From positions 1 to 38,235 of IMG/VR virus record IMGVR_UViG_3300027985_000423: a DNA stretch of 38,235 nt; one strand, written 5' to 3'. The DNA comes from a virus. Shown here one piece after another: positions 17,301-23,968 of the stretch. Position numbers and translations under genes: made by a program. Each line of letters opens with the position of its first letter. Within the stretch, counting starts at the first letter, position 1. The notes beneath the pieces were generated by a model. It saw only the letters and a program-made list of their open reading frames with translations. It was not told the DNA's origin and searched no databases.

Positions 17301-19781
17301 CTTAACGCCTTCGTTACCGAAGGTCTTGCTCACGCGGTCCATGTAGGTAGACACCTTACCGCCAGCCTTGCCCTTGGCTGCCTTGATAGGGGTACCCTGA
17401 GCCTCGGCGACAGTCTTGGCCTTGGCGCGTTCCGCCTTCTTTACTTCCTTCACCTCTTTGGCGATAGGAGCGGTTTCAGCGCGACCAGCCTTTTGGTCGG
17501 CGGTCAGCTGCTCGTCGTACTTGTCCTTGTCGGCCTGCTTAGCCATGACATTATCGGATTCAATCTTCTTGACGCGCTCGTCGAGGGCGCGAATAGCAGC
17601 GGCCTTTTCTTCGCGAGAGAGGCTCTCGTTCTTGGTAATCTTCTCGATTTCCTTGCGCATCCAAGTGCGGTTCACTGTGCCATTCTTGTTCATTTGGACC
17701 TTGGTGTAGCCCTCTGGTGCCTCAGTAGCAGCCTTTGCCTCGGCTGGTGTAGTCTGCGGAGCGTTGTTCGATTCAGCAGCCTGGGTCTCTTTGGCATCGT
17801 TCTTGGCGGCACGAAGCTCTGCCTCTGCCTTCTTAATCTCTGAAGGCTCGGCCATTTCTCGCTTGAGATAGTCGAGACGTTCCTGCGCAGCCTTAACACG
17901 ACCGTCTGCCGCAGCGACGTTCTTGTTAGTTGGTACTTCTGGCGTAACAGGTGTGGCGGCCGCAGCAGCCTCCTTCGACTTCGCGGTTGTTGTAGTTTCA
18001 GCAACAGTAGCCTCTGGCGTTTCAGGAGCCACGGCTGGTTGTACCGCAGCCTCATCGACTTGCGCTTCAGCTTGCTTTGCAGCAGCTTCCGCCTCTTCAG
18101 AGATAGCTTGCGCCTCTTGGATTGCACGCTCTTCTTGGATGCGAGCTTCTGCTTCGGCTGCTTGAGCCTTGGCCTGCTCTGCCTTAGCGAGGCGCGCCTC
18201 TTCTCGGGCAGCTGCTTCTCGAGCGGCCTTGGCTGTAGCCTCTGCCTGCGCCTGAGCCTGTTGTGCTTGGACCAATTTAAGTTCGGCCGCAGCCTTGGCG
18301 TCTGACGCGGCGTTTGTTGATTTAATACCCGTCCCCTCGCCGATAGATACGGTCTCTGGGACACTCTCAAGCTCTTGCTCTGCGATACGCACATTGGTTG
18401 CAGCTTCCGTCACCACGTTATCTGCCTCTTGGACACCCTGACGAATAGCCGCGCGTTCGGCCGGTACGTCGATGTCAGGACCACCCTTCACCCCGAAGGC
18501 ACCTTCAATGGCACCACCGAGTAGGAATGAGAGTGCTGCGTTCTGGCCGATTTCCTCGCCAGTTCGGTCGATAGCTGTATTTGTAGTATCTCCGGCAACT
18601 GAGAATCCGGCGTTAAGGACACCACCTTGCATGAAGCGAGAACCGAAGCGTGCTAGTGCAGACGGCGCTTTAGATGCGGCACCATACGGTAGGAACTGAG
18701 CCGCTGTGCTACCAGCGTTCACTGTACCGCCAGCGAACTTACCTGTTCGAGCGCCGATGTCATCCTTGATGTTGGTGATTCCACCGTCCTCGCTAACCTG
18801 CCAATCGAAGTTCGCGTTATAGAGAGCTGGTGAGGCACGGAAGGCGCGGACCACTGTGTCATAGTCAACCAGTCCAGCTGCATACGCGGCGTTAAGCTCG
18901 TCAACCTGCTGTTGAGTCTGAAGCTGACCGACGCCCTCTCCACCAACGTCTGCGCCAATCTTGCTAAATGCGTTCGTGAGCGCCTTGAGGTCACTCTCCT
19001 TCAGCATGTCCTCTGTACCGTAGAGGAGGTCGTTAAGCACGGTCTTCACGCTCTTCTTGGTCTCACCCTGGTCGGCAGTGCCGTCTTCAGCTGCGTTACC
19101 GTCAACATTCGCGAGGAATTCGTTCCAGGTGTTAATCGCGTCGATGTTCTCTTTTGATGTAGGAGCGGTCTTGTCACGCGCAGCAAGAATCGCACGGCGC
19201 TGCTTCTGCTGTTCCTCGGCGCTCATTTGGTTGTAGCGCTTGTAATCGAGGTTCATAGAGAGGTCTTCTTGCTCTGCCTGGTTCGCAGCCTGCTTCAGCT
19301 CGCGGCGGCGGTTATCCACAGCCTGGTTGTATCGCTGGTCATCAGCGAACGTACGCTTACTGCCTGGGTTGAACATGAGCATATCAGTTCGAATCGGCGA
19401 ACTGTTCATAATCTCTTGGTTGCTTGGAAGTGCGCGTGGCTCAGCCACGGTCTTCTTCTGCTCAACCTTCTTTGGCTGGTCCTCTTTCTTCGCAGAGGTT
19501 TGGACGTCACGGGCTACGAGAGTGTTCTCTCGCGATTGGGTCGGCATCATAAGAGACCCGAGGCCGAGCATCGGGTTCTGTGTTGTGCCAGGGATGTTGA
19601 GGTTGAGGCCAGGGTTGCCTACTGTGCGTGGGGCCTGTGTTTGCTGCTTCGCGTTAGCTGCGCGCTGGGCGGCAGCCTCAGCCTGGCGGCGAGCCTCTTC
19701 CTCATCTTTCTTCTTACGCTCTGCGTCAGAGGTGAACCCACCTCCGCTGAAGAAGTTCCCAATCCGCTGAAGAAAATCCAC
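14322..19781 (-). CDS. Giant internal virion / ejection protein
   Basis: An 1819-residue protein, one seventh of the genome. It starts at GTG 19781 with AGGGGT upstream. The N-terminus is MDFLQRIGNFFSGGG then a charged helix. Residues of about 360-440 are Gly/Ala-rich and membrane-friendly. Residues of about 450-620 are an Ala/Glu/Gln coiled coil. The middle part has GRSTAYLGYIYQSMDP and AMLSAPSGRVRDIITTNM, and the later part IPFSSYMTGTAQNM with a hydrophobic KFGDTTVPIGMLGPLG. These are the style of large phage polyvalent/internal proteins that are ejected before DNA and span the host envelope. No lytic transglycosylase catalytic motif was found, though I could not search by profile. Confidence 0.85.
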   Translation of the reverse strand: MDFLQRIGNFFSGGGFTSDAERKKKDEEEARRQAEAAAQRAANAKQQTQAPRTVGNPGLNLNIPGTTQNPMLGLGSLMMPTQSRENTLVARDVQTSAKKEDQPKKVEQKKTVAEPRALPSNQEIMNSSPIRTDMLMFNPGSKRTFADDQRYNQAVDNRRRELKQAANQAEQEDLSMNLDYKRYNQMSAEEQQKQRRAILAARDKTAPTSKENIDAINTWNEFLANVDGNAAEDGTADQGETKKSVKTVLNDLLYGTEDMLKESDLKALTNAFSKIGADVGGEGVGQLQTQQQVDELNAAYAAGLVDYDTVVRAFRASPALYNANFDWQVSEDGGITNIKDDIGARTGKFAGGTVNAGSTAAQFLPYGAASKAPSALARFGSRFMQGGVLNAGFSVAGDTTNTAIDRTGEEIGQNAALSFLLGGAIEGAFGVKGGPDIDVPAERAAIRQGVQEADNVVTEAATNVRIAEQELESVPETVSIGEGTGIKSTNAASDAKAAAELKLVQAQQAQAQAEATAKAAREAAAREEARLAKAEQAKAQAAEAEARIQEERAIQEAQAISEEAEAAAKQAEAQVDEAAVQPAVAPETPEATVAETTTTAKSKEAAAAATPVTPEVPTNKNVAAADGRVKAAQERLDYLKREMAEPSEIKKAEAELRAAKNDAKETQAAESNNAPQTTPAEAKAATEAPEGYTKVQMNKNGTVNRTWMRKEIEKITKNESLSREEKAAAIRALDERVKKIESDNVMAKQADKDKYDEQLTADQKAGRAETAPIAKEVKEVKKAERAKAKTVAEAQGTPIKAAKGKAGGKVSTYMDRVSKTFGNEGVKEFFSAAPGKRKVSFKDVQEKATKEAAEASTKQAIANAKALAGNTGEATVEVEARALAHQSRIAEELADLVNKKGKTAAEKKLIKQLGEAKLDLEESIAIRASESGRSTAYLGYIYQSMDPTMVARRVKKRLEDAGGQMNDVEEAAIIQGSKDLKKVYESNDALKTEVTTAQEKLTKKSPKRDFKRLEKATKELEASNKELADAFYKVNETVDGIRVRNIDEGIVTEQKWYGRKLDNYTRAAMLSAPSGRVRDIITTNMLTQNDVKLVDAMEAIIGRGLNNAMGRQVFKQKATAGKGVVRKGYQEAGERIAAAWRGDADKPLMFTGLASGSGKTVGSFDPRSGMTLSTGKKSRVYSAIHTAVAAPTYLSRGYKNATLYKEAFDAATKRGLTNAQADIVARSAMVQAPEAIYKSASFKTKEISGLQSKVGEALNRFFQSVEKKINTSELSAPAKKALANSFTVGKNLTIPFSSYMTGTAQNMVTRQSMITQVVKFGKAINAANKAGNKAAKEAELQKALNAFTQGSWNAAKMGAGLTVLAPFLSDEDANGNSYTPPYLKFGDTTVPIGMLGPLGAQLVNAWAVKKAAEGVSNGDNPFEAAAGYTFNLARGLLGATGLASLNTASTPLFGFFNEISSAFNDPDKAGEQGATDIIDLGVDFATQLVPAFLRDVVATMNSFGADADGIAPETNIKDEDGKRDAFKSGLAKIGSAIPIISQSLEGDDEGKAATKIEARIIGATTTSDATRASNAQADAERETVNKSLSKVLGSDKYRDLLTDDQKEIYDKAGDKELKASELEEVRNQIIKSEQKFLDAGDWEAYSNVLNLQRDKITEDPTSAASDTEELDREITRSDLAKSNKIDSYMYKLYDEISNTELEAMLDPESELYDIETAKYLVAIDKLFTENQVSDNTSGEQGWKRAKYKTTTGSGSGSSKKGKGIATTVGTVGSGARTVSAPGLKYRQVSTNNSAFPNLVKRTAQTGLKKKISVQKGVKL

Positions 19782-19791
19782 GTGCGGACCC

Positions 19792-20904
19792 CTAAACTAC
19801 TTCTTCGCGTTTTCGTGTTACTGCTGCGAGTGGGCTGGTGAGAGATGAACCCTTGTTTCCGCCCTGGGTAGTGACAGTCATGTCCTTAGCCCCAGCGAGG
19901 TAAGACTGAAGCTTGCCTGGGGTAAAGGCTGCTTCTGAAGGCTTGTACGCTGCTGCGCGGGTAGATGTGTTAGATGCGATTTGTGGTGCGAGTTCCCCGA
20001 CCAATCCGAGGAAGCGAGCTGCTTCGCTGTTGTTGCCAGCGTCGCTCCAAAGGCTCGCCATTTTCTCGTAGAGGCTTTGGCGGGTTTGAAGGTTCTCTTT
20101 ACGAGCTGCTGCTTCTTCGTTGGCACGAGCTGCTTCTGCTTCTGCCTTGCGGTCCTCTTGGTCTTGCTGTGTCTTCGACCATGAAGTCATCAGGTCTTCG
20201 GCGTTCGTCTTGAATGTGCGGTCGCCTTCACCGATGTCAGCATTTGCTGATGCGGCAACTGCGCGGTTCGCGAGGTCGCGGCCGGTTCCACCGAGCGCAC
20301 CCAGTGCTGCGAGCGTAGACATCAGTCCACGACCACCTTGCGCTGCTGCGAGGAGGGCTTGCTGCATCATGCTTGTGCGGTTTGATTCGTTGGTTGACAC
20401 CTGGGTGTCGTAGCTTGCCTTAGCGGCTGCGTCCTCAGTAGCGTACTTGTCGAGGATGCTCTTGTAATTTCCGCTAATGCTGCCGAGGTTGTTCTTGAGA
20501 ATGGTGTCTAGGGAGTCGATAGATTTTTGAGTGGCACCACGTGCTGCGCTTGTGTCGGTGTAGCTTGAGCCGGTACCGCCTACGCTCACGTCGGTAGTGT
20601 TGAGACTACCGCCATTTCCTGGGTTCGGGTCGTCAATCTTACGGTACGAACCGCTTGAGATAGATTCGGTGTCGAATCCAGTGTCGTATGTCGCGAGGCT
20701 CTTACCTCGGTCTACAACTGCTCCGGCGTTATCTTTAGTGTAAATGTTGCCGTTGCTTCCGAGCCAGTACACACCGTTCAATCCGTCTGAGCCGACGGTT
20801 GAGGTTGACTTGTTCGAGATAGTTGGCGTGGTGGTTTTCTTCTGTGTGCTGCTACCGTTTCCGATGTACAGTCCTGCGAGTGGGTCCGTTACGTTTGTTG
20901 CCAT
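19792..20904 (-). CDS. Internal virion protein (small) or tail needle-type protein
   Basis: A 370-residue protein and first gene of the virion operon. Residues 1-120 are Ser/Thr/Gly-rich and low in charge, with YWLGSNGNIYTKD (a short WG-type repeat). Residues 125-270 are helical, with an alanine-rich stretch (QQALLAAAQGGRGLMSTLAALGALGG) that looks membrane-active, then a charged coiled coil (DQEDRKAEAEAARANEEAAARKE). It is ten bases from the 1819-residue protein, so the two probably act together in ejection. Family not recognised. Confidence 0.8.
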   Translation of the reverse strand: MATNVTDPLAGLYIGNGSSTQKKTTTPTISNKSTSTVGSDGLNGVYWLGSNGNIYTKDNAGAVVDRGKSLATYDTGFDTESISSGSYRKIDDPNPGNGGSLNTTDVSVGGTGSSYTDTSAARGATQKSIDSLDTILKNNLGSISGNYKSILDKYATEDAAAKASYDTQVSTNESNRTSMMQQALLAAAQGGRGLMSTLAALGALGGTGRDLANRAVAASANADIGEGDRTFKTNAEDLMTSWSKTQQDQEDRKAEAEAARANEEAAARKENLQTRQSLYEKMASLWSDAGNNSEAARFLGLVGELAPQIASNTSTRAAAYKPSEAAFTPGKLQSYLAGAKDMTVTTQGGNKGSSLTSPLAAVTRKREEVV

Positions 20905-20940
20905 AAATCTTATCTAACCTAAATTACCGTTTATGTCTAA

Positions 20941-20949
20941 ATTATAGCA
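20941..20949 (-). promoter_or_regulatory. Extended -10 promoter of the virion operon
   Basis: The minus strand reads TGCTATAAT, a perfect extended -10, 37 bases before the start at 20904. There is no consensus -35. The TAGAACA tandem element at 20966-20983 covers the -35 zone instead, so an activator could replace it. Confidence 0.7.
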
Positions 20950-20965
20950 TAGATACTCCTGTAAA

Positions 20966-20983
20966 TAGAACAAAAATAAAACA
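20966..20983. repeat. TAGAACA tandem element, copy 2
   Basis: TAGAACA (20966-20972) and the one-mismatch TAAAACA (20977-20983) keep the same 11-bp period as the other two copies. It overlaps the T-tract of the lysis-operon terminator and the -35 zone of the virion promoter. Confidence 0.6.
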
Positions 20984-21011
20984 GAGCCTCGGAGGTATAA
21001 CGAGGCCCTGT
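20970..21011 (-). terminator. Intrinsic terminator after the lysis cassette
   Basis: GCCTCG (20986-20991) pairs with CGAGGC (21001-21006), extended by ACAG/CTGT across one mismatch, and is followed on the minus strand by TTTTATTTTTG. It separates lysis from virion transcription. Confidence 0.8.
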
Positions 21012-21126
21012 ATAAGTTGCGAGCGGTGGGACGTTTGTGTGAAGGACCCACCTACGAAACAAAGATTGTGTCTGTGGTTGAACCGAACAGAACTGGCGCT
21101 ATATGGACGAGATATAGCGACTATTA
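21012..21126 (-). other. Structured 3' region after the holin-like gene
   Basis: No reading frame of note. It holds two more inverted repeats: GGTGGG/CCCACC (21025-21030 with 21047-21052) and a perfect 8-bp CGCTATAT/ATATAGCG hairpin (21097-21104 with 21112-21119). Together with the terminator this makes a three-hairpin 3' end for the lysis transcript. Confidence 0.5.
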
Positions 21127-21372
21127 TTATACTTTATTACCAATGTTTTGAACAGTGGTAATCAGTCCTGAACCAGCGAGACCGAGGCTCACACCTACGA
21201 TTACGCCGACTACTGGGAGCGCCCAGCCCGCAAGACCACCAATGACAGCCGCCGCAACGATTGTTGCCACTGCCTGCCAGTCCTTAGCGAACGCGCGCTT
21301 CACGAGTTCGGTTGCTCCGATTACGAATAGGGTTACAAGCCCTGATGCGATTGCAAAATCACCTAAGTCCAT
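21127..21372 (-). CDS. Holin-like membrane protein
   Basis: An 81-residue hydrophobic protein next to the endolysin. It has a transmembrane segment near residues 6-24, a short charged link (KRAFAKDW), and a long Gly/Ala/Val segment (about residues 34-72) that could form one or two spans. Size, topology and position one base after the amidase support a holin that opens the inner membrane for the amidase at the end of infection. GGAGG lies six bases before the start, inside the amidase gene's end. Confidence 0.8.
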   Translation of the reverse strand: MDLGDFAIASGLVTLFVIGATELVKRAFAKDWQAVATIVAAAVIGGLAGWALPVVGVIVGVSLGLAGSGLITTVQNIGNKV

Positions 21373-21373
21373 A

Positions 21374-22270
21374 TTAGACCTCCGTTACTGTAGCGATGTC
21401 CACCCAGAGAGTGTACACGCCCATTTTAATCTTAGCGAGCCAACGGCCCTTGTACGCACCAAGGTCGAGGACCGTGTAGGTACCAGGGATAGTGTACTTG
21501 CTACCAACCTGCAACACCTGGTCCTTTGAGTTGCCAGTGCCACCGGCCACCTCTACGAGTGGGTCCACTGGAATTCCGTTGTCGTTCCAGTTGAAATCGA
21601 CAGGGCAGAGTTCCTTAGTGTACACCTGCCAGATGCCACCCACCTTAGCCAGCCCGTCAACGCGGTAGGTCTTGGTGAACTTGAACTTCTCGCCTACGTG
21701 AAGAACCTGGTCCGGCTTGTTAGGCTTTGGCACTTCGACCTCACCTACATCCTCGGCTGCCAGCTTGTTCACCTTGGTGGCTAGTTCCTCCAAGCGAGGG
21801 TAAAGCACGCCAGGACATGATGTTGCTGACCAGTCCTTGTGACCAGAAAGGCGCTGTGCCTCCTCGCCAGTGGACATAAGGTTCTTGCCTACGCGTAGAG
21901 GCAGGAGCGAGTTGCGCACGGCGATGTCGTGTACAAGCTCGACGAGCGTGTTGAAAGTGGCGTCGCTTACGTCCCACTCAGGTGAGCCTGAGCTGTTCAC
22001 GTTCTCGATGCCGACAGTACGCGCGTTAGTGAGCCAGTCGCCCGCGTGCCACGCGATGCTGCTCTCGGGAACGTAGCGGTCTACGTTACCCTTTGTTCCT
22101 ACGCCGTAGTGAGCTGACGCTCCACGGTTTGGGTTTTGGAAGGTTGCGCCGATACCGTCGAAATTGGTTGTCGCCGCGTGGTGAATTACTATACCTTTTA
22201 TACCAAACCCAAGACGTGTCTTGGTGTAGTTCTTGGTATTCGCAGGGTTATCACGAATCTGGTAAGACAT
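21374..22270 (-). CDS. Endolysin: N-acetylmuramoyl-L-alanine amidase (Amidase_2/PGRP family)
   Basis: A 298-residue enzyme that cuts the bond between MurNAc and L-Ala in peptidoglycan. The catalytic domain spans about residues 18-165. The Zn ligands are His in VIHHAATT (residues 28-34), His144 in SGHKDWSATSCPG, and Cys152. Lys145 and the Glu of VGIEN fit the active site. The C-terminal part has two related modules (about 190-240 and 245-298), each with KVGGIWQVY- or YKGRWLAKI-like strands, resembling SH3-type cell-wall binding repeats. No signal peptide, consistent with holin-dependent release. It starts at a TAATG overlap with the 38-residue gene upstream. Confidence 0.93.
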   Translation of the reverse strand: MSYQIRDNPANTKNYTKTRLGFGIKGIVIHHAATTNFDGIGATFQNPNRGASAHYGVGTKGNVDRYVPESSIAWHAGDWLTNARTVGIENVNSSGSPEWDVSDATFNTLVELVHDIAVRNSLLPLRVGKNLMSTGEEAQRLSGHKDWSATSCPGVLYPRLEELATKVNKLAAEDVGEVEVPKPNKPDQVLHVGEKFKFTKTYRVDGLAKVGGIWQVYTKELCPVDFNWNDNGIPVDPLVEVAGGTGNSKDQVLQVGSKYTIPGTYTVLDLGAYKGRWLAKIKMGVYTLWVDIATVTEV

Positions 22271-22386
22271 TATGCCTCCTCTTCAGCGAGCGCCGCTTCG
22301 AGTTCCTCATCGGTAGGTACTTCGCCCTTGCCCATGTGTTCAAGCTCGTGACCAGGGATTTCCTGGATTTCTTCCTTAACGGCCAT
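22270..22386 (-). CDS. Tiny acidic protein of the lysis cassette
   Basis: A 38-residue protein starting with MAVKEEIQEIPG and ending in an acidic helix (DEELEAALAEEEA). It ends in the TAATG overlap with the amidase start and begins two bases after the preceding gene's stop. The ribosome site (AAGGGC) is modest. It could be a real regulator or only a leader that couples translation to the amidase. Not recognised. Confidence 0.6.
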   Translation of the reverse strand: MAVKEEIQEIPGHELEHMGKGEVPTDEELEAALAEEEA

Positions 22387-22388
22387 GA

Positions 22389-22532
22389 TTAGCCCTTCAG
22401 GTTCTTGAGTGACGTTTTGTTACCGGCAGTTTTAGCGATAGTTTCCTGTGCCGAGATGTCACTCTTGCGAGCAGCGCCCTTGGTCTTCACAGTAGTCTTT
22501 TCAGCTTTTTCTGCTTTCTTAACTGTAGCCAT
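22389..22532 (-). CDS. Tiny lysine-rich protein
   Basis: A 47-residue protein, first in the lysis operon. MATVKKAEK at 22532 is chosen over an upstream TTG because GGAGG sits eight bases before it. It is rich in Lys, Ala, Thr and has no hydrophobic segment, so it is probably a nucleic-acid-binding or disordered protein. Function unknown. Confidence 0.7.
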   Translation of the reverse strand: MATVKKAEKAEKTTVKTKGAARKSDISAQETIAKTAGNKTSLKNLKG

Positions 22533-22560
22533 TGTTGGTACCTCCATAATGTAATATAGT
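22532..22560 (+). promoter_or_regulatory. Candidate promoter for the short plus-strand operon
   Basis: TTGTTG, 17 bases, TATAGT. The -10 is good and the -35 is poor. It lies 36 bases before the GTG start at 22596 and overlaps the leader of the divergent lysis operon. Confidence 0.45.
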
Positions 22561-22566
22561 AGTTTT

Positions 22567-22575
22567 ATATTAGCA
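22567..22575 (-). promoter_or_regulatory. Extended -10 promoter of the lysis operon
   Basis: The minus strand reads TGCTAATAT, matching the ATGC-(-10) form of the virion promoter at 20941. The predicted start lies some 28 bases before the first lysis gene. It is divergent from, and interleaved with, the plus-strand promoter. Confidence 0.55.
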
Positions 22576-22595
22576 TAAACCAAAACGGAGGGACA

Positions 22596-22817
22596 GTGGG
22601 CGAGTTATTTACACAGCGGGAAATTTTGGAAAACCAAGACCCCGCGTACCTTATTGCGTTGAAGGCAAAAAAGCTTGAAAAACTATCAGACTTGGAAGCC
22701 GAAGTACACCAGATTAACGAGGTTCTCGACGGGTACGGCATAGACCCGGAGAGCAGCTACCGCGCGCTTGGCGCACTCGGAATTGAAATCGCAATAGGAG
22801 ACTTGGATGAACGCTAA
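22596..22817 (+). CDS. Small coiled-coil protein
   Basis: A 73-residue protein starting at GTG 22596 with GGAGG five bases upstream. It is mostly a charged helix (ALKAKKLEKLSDLEAEVHQINEVL) followed by a short Gly/Leu-rich end. It is first of three overlapping genes between the lysis and early minus operons. Family not recognised. A small DNA- or protein-binding factor is possible. Confidence 0.7.
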   Translation: MGELFTQREILENQDPAYLIALKAKKLEKLSDLEAEVHQINEVLDGYGIDPESSYRALGALGIEIAIGDLDER

Positions 22818-22968
22818 CGAAGTCGTAAATGACGACATGACCCTCGACGAAAAATTGGCCGCTATCGACGCAGCCATGGAAAAAGCACAGGTGGAAGCAA
22901 AAAAGGATAATCCTAACGCTGCCCCACTCGACCCAGCAGATTTGACGATGTGTGAAGGCTGCCAGTAG
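22807..22968 (+). CDS. Small acidic protein ending in a CxxC pair
   Basis: A 53-residue protein that overlaps the gene before it by 11 bases and the next gene by one base (TAGTG). The first 45 residues are acidic and helical (LDEKLAAIDAAMEKAQVE). The last six are MCEGCQ, a single CxxC, then a stop. The next protein begins within three residues with a His pair. This makes the two look like one zinc/HNH-type protein split in two frames. Confidence 0.65.
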   Translation: MNANEVVNDDMTLDEKLAAIDAAMEKAQVEAKKDNPNAAPLDPADLTMCEGCQ

Positions 22969-23339
22969 TGGACCGGCACCACATCATGTTCCCAGCCCAA
23001 GAATGGTCACTCCGACCTGAGGCAAAAAAGATTCGCAGCACTCCGGCTCTCATACCGAAGATTGACCGCGAGGACCACAACGAAATCCACCGACACGTAC
23101 CGTTCGTGCCGATGCTCGGCTACTACGCACTCCGACGAGTAGCATCAGACTTTTATCCACAACGAACAACGCTCGCCACTATTGACGAGCTGTTATTTTC
23201 TATGGAAAGCGCTAAGGGACACCCAAAATCTCACCCCATTGAGACTGCTCAGATTGAATTATCTATGCAGGCACTTGAGGCTGAGCGTGACTTGCTCCGC
23301 GGTATTATCGTCCCCTCAGGAACGATTTTAGTCGGCTAA
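22968..23339 (+). CDS. HNH-like protein lacking its cysteine half
   Basis: A 123-residue protein starting at GTG 22968. VDRHHIMFPAQEW at the start, then IDREDHNEIHRHVPFVP near residue 32, place His residues as in HNH-type nucleases, while the CxxC expected just before is at the end of the preceding reading frame. The remainder is helical. The pattern resembles conserved uncharacterised phage proteins, but that is memory rather than a search. A frameshift, natural or assembly-made, at 22960-22970 would fuse the two. Function uncertain. Confidence 0.65.
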   Translation: MDRHHIMFPAQEWSLRPEAKKIRSTPALIPKIDREDHNEIHRHVPFVPMLGYYALRRVASDFYPQRTTLATIDELLFSMESAKGHPKSHPIETAQIELSMQALEAERDLLRGIIVPSGTILVG

Positions 23340-23430
23340 CGCCTTGGCGCGGGTCACTCGGAAGTAGTAGGTAAGGCACGACAGTCGATGAAAGACGACT
23401 GGGCGGCTCTTCTTTTTGCTTCTTACTCAT
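23305..23430 (-). CDS. Doubtful 41-residue reading frame after the VRR-NUC gene
   Basis: ATG at 23430 is preceded by AAGGGGT, and an extended -10 (TGATATAAT, 23456-23464) lies upstream. The product starts MSKKQKEEPP and its end is antisense to the tail of the plus-strand gene at 22968. The AAGGGGT lies in the stem of the plus-strand terminator. It has no recognisable domain and may be chance. Confidence 0.2.
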   Translation of the reverse strand: MSKKQKEEPPSRLSSTVVPYLLLPSDPRQGVSRLKSFLRGR

Positions 23431-23431
23431 A

Positions 23432-23455
23432 GGCACCCCTTAGAGGGGTCCTTTC
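23432..23455 (+). terminator. Intrinsic terminator of the short plus-strand operon
   Basis: ACCCCT (23435-23440) pairs with AGGGGT (23444-23449) with a three-base loop, extended by GG/CC across a bulged C, and is followed by TTTCATT. It lies between the converging operons. Confidence 0.65.
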
Positions 23456-23464
23456 ATTATATCA
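23456..23464 (-). promoter_or_regulatory. Possible extended -10 at the end of the VRR-NUC gene
   Basis: The minus strand reads TGATATAAT, overlapping the VRR-NUC stop codon. There is no -35. If active it would transcribe 23449 downward, antisense to the end of the plus-strand operon. Chance occurrence is likely. Confidence 0.25.
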
Positions 23465-23747
23465 AATCGGTGAGTTCCTTGCGAACTTCATCCCAGTTCT
23501 CTGGGTAGCACACGCGAGCGTAATACATCGAATCGAGCTTCGTAATCCACTGCTTCTGTAGTGGCTGGAAGCGAGACTTGGCAGAGGCCTTCACCTCGAT
23601 GAAGCCCCAGCCGCCACCGTCCATGAGGAACAGTACGTCAGGGATGCCGCTCGGCACACCCGGATGCGCCGGTAGCTTGATTACCACCACACCCTTTGAC
23701 TTTAGCCATTTGATAATCTTCGCTTGTAACCGTGCTTCTACTGTCAT
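23457..23747 (-). CDS. VRR-NUC domain nuclease
   Basis: A 96-residue protein. The start MTVEARLQ (23747) is chosen because it forms an ATGA overlap with the gene upstream. It has the complete small VRR-NUC fold: E4 in VEARLQ, a helix with LKSKGVVVIKLPAH, then GIPDVLFL with the catalytic Asp, then GWGFIEVKA supplying Glu and Lys, and Q in PLQKQW. Such single-domain PD-(D/E)XK enzymes cut branched DNA such as Holliday junctions. It is last gene of the early minus operon, and probably resolves recombination or replication intermediates before packaging. Confidence 0.9.
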   Translation of the reverse strand: MTVEARLQAKIIKWLKSKGVVVIKLPAHPGVPSGIPDVLFLMDGGGWGFIEVKASAKSRFQPLQKQWITKLDSMYYARVCYPENWDEVRKELTDLI

Positions 23748-23968
23748 GCTGCTGTGTCCTTTTTTGCAATCTTCTTGCGCTTTAATGTTGGATTGAACGT
23801 ACGCTGCGTCGTAATTTGGTAACCCACGCGAGTGCTGAAGCGGCCTTCGCACTTCTCGCACCGCTGACCGTTCATCAGCACGTCCATAGACTTGCTGTCG
23901 AACTTGGTCCAGTGGTCACACCCCTCACAATACCCTACTAAGTTATTCGGCGGTAGCTCGACGACCAT
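23744..23968 (-). CDS. Zinc-ribbon protein
   Basis: A 74-residue protein with two cysteine pairs, CEGC at about residue 14 and CEKC near residue 37, which can bind one zinc. A basic C-terminus (KRKKIAKK) suggests nucleic acid contact. It overlaps the gene upstream by 26 bases and the VRR-NUC gene by four (ATGA). GGAG precedes the ATG. It ends in TGA, which shows TGA is a stop codon in this genome. A small transcription or DNA-repair accessory role is guesswork. Confidence 0.75.
   Translation of the reverse strand: MVVELPPNNLVGYCEGCDHWTKFDSKSMDVLMNGQRCEKCEGRFSTRVGYQITTQRTFNPTLKRKKIAKKDTAA

Noticed and set aside
17690-18394. 234-codon minus-strand frame in the region of the 1819-residue protein
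   Set aside because: A shadow of the Ala/Glu-rich coiled coil, giving Arg/Leu/Ser repeats; no start site and fully inside a real gene.
21405-21420. An extra GTGTACAC iteron in the amidase gene
   Set aside because: A single copy within codons, without flanking AAGTGTACACAA context; likely chance.
23340-23430. tRNA-like pairing (GCCTT...AAGGC and CAGTCG...CGACTG)
   Set aside because: No T-loop consensus, anticodon arm or acceptor end of tRNA length could be fitted. No tRNA was found elsewhere either.
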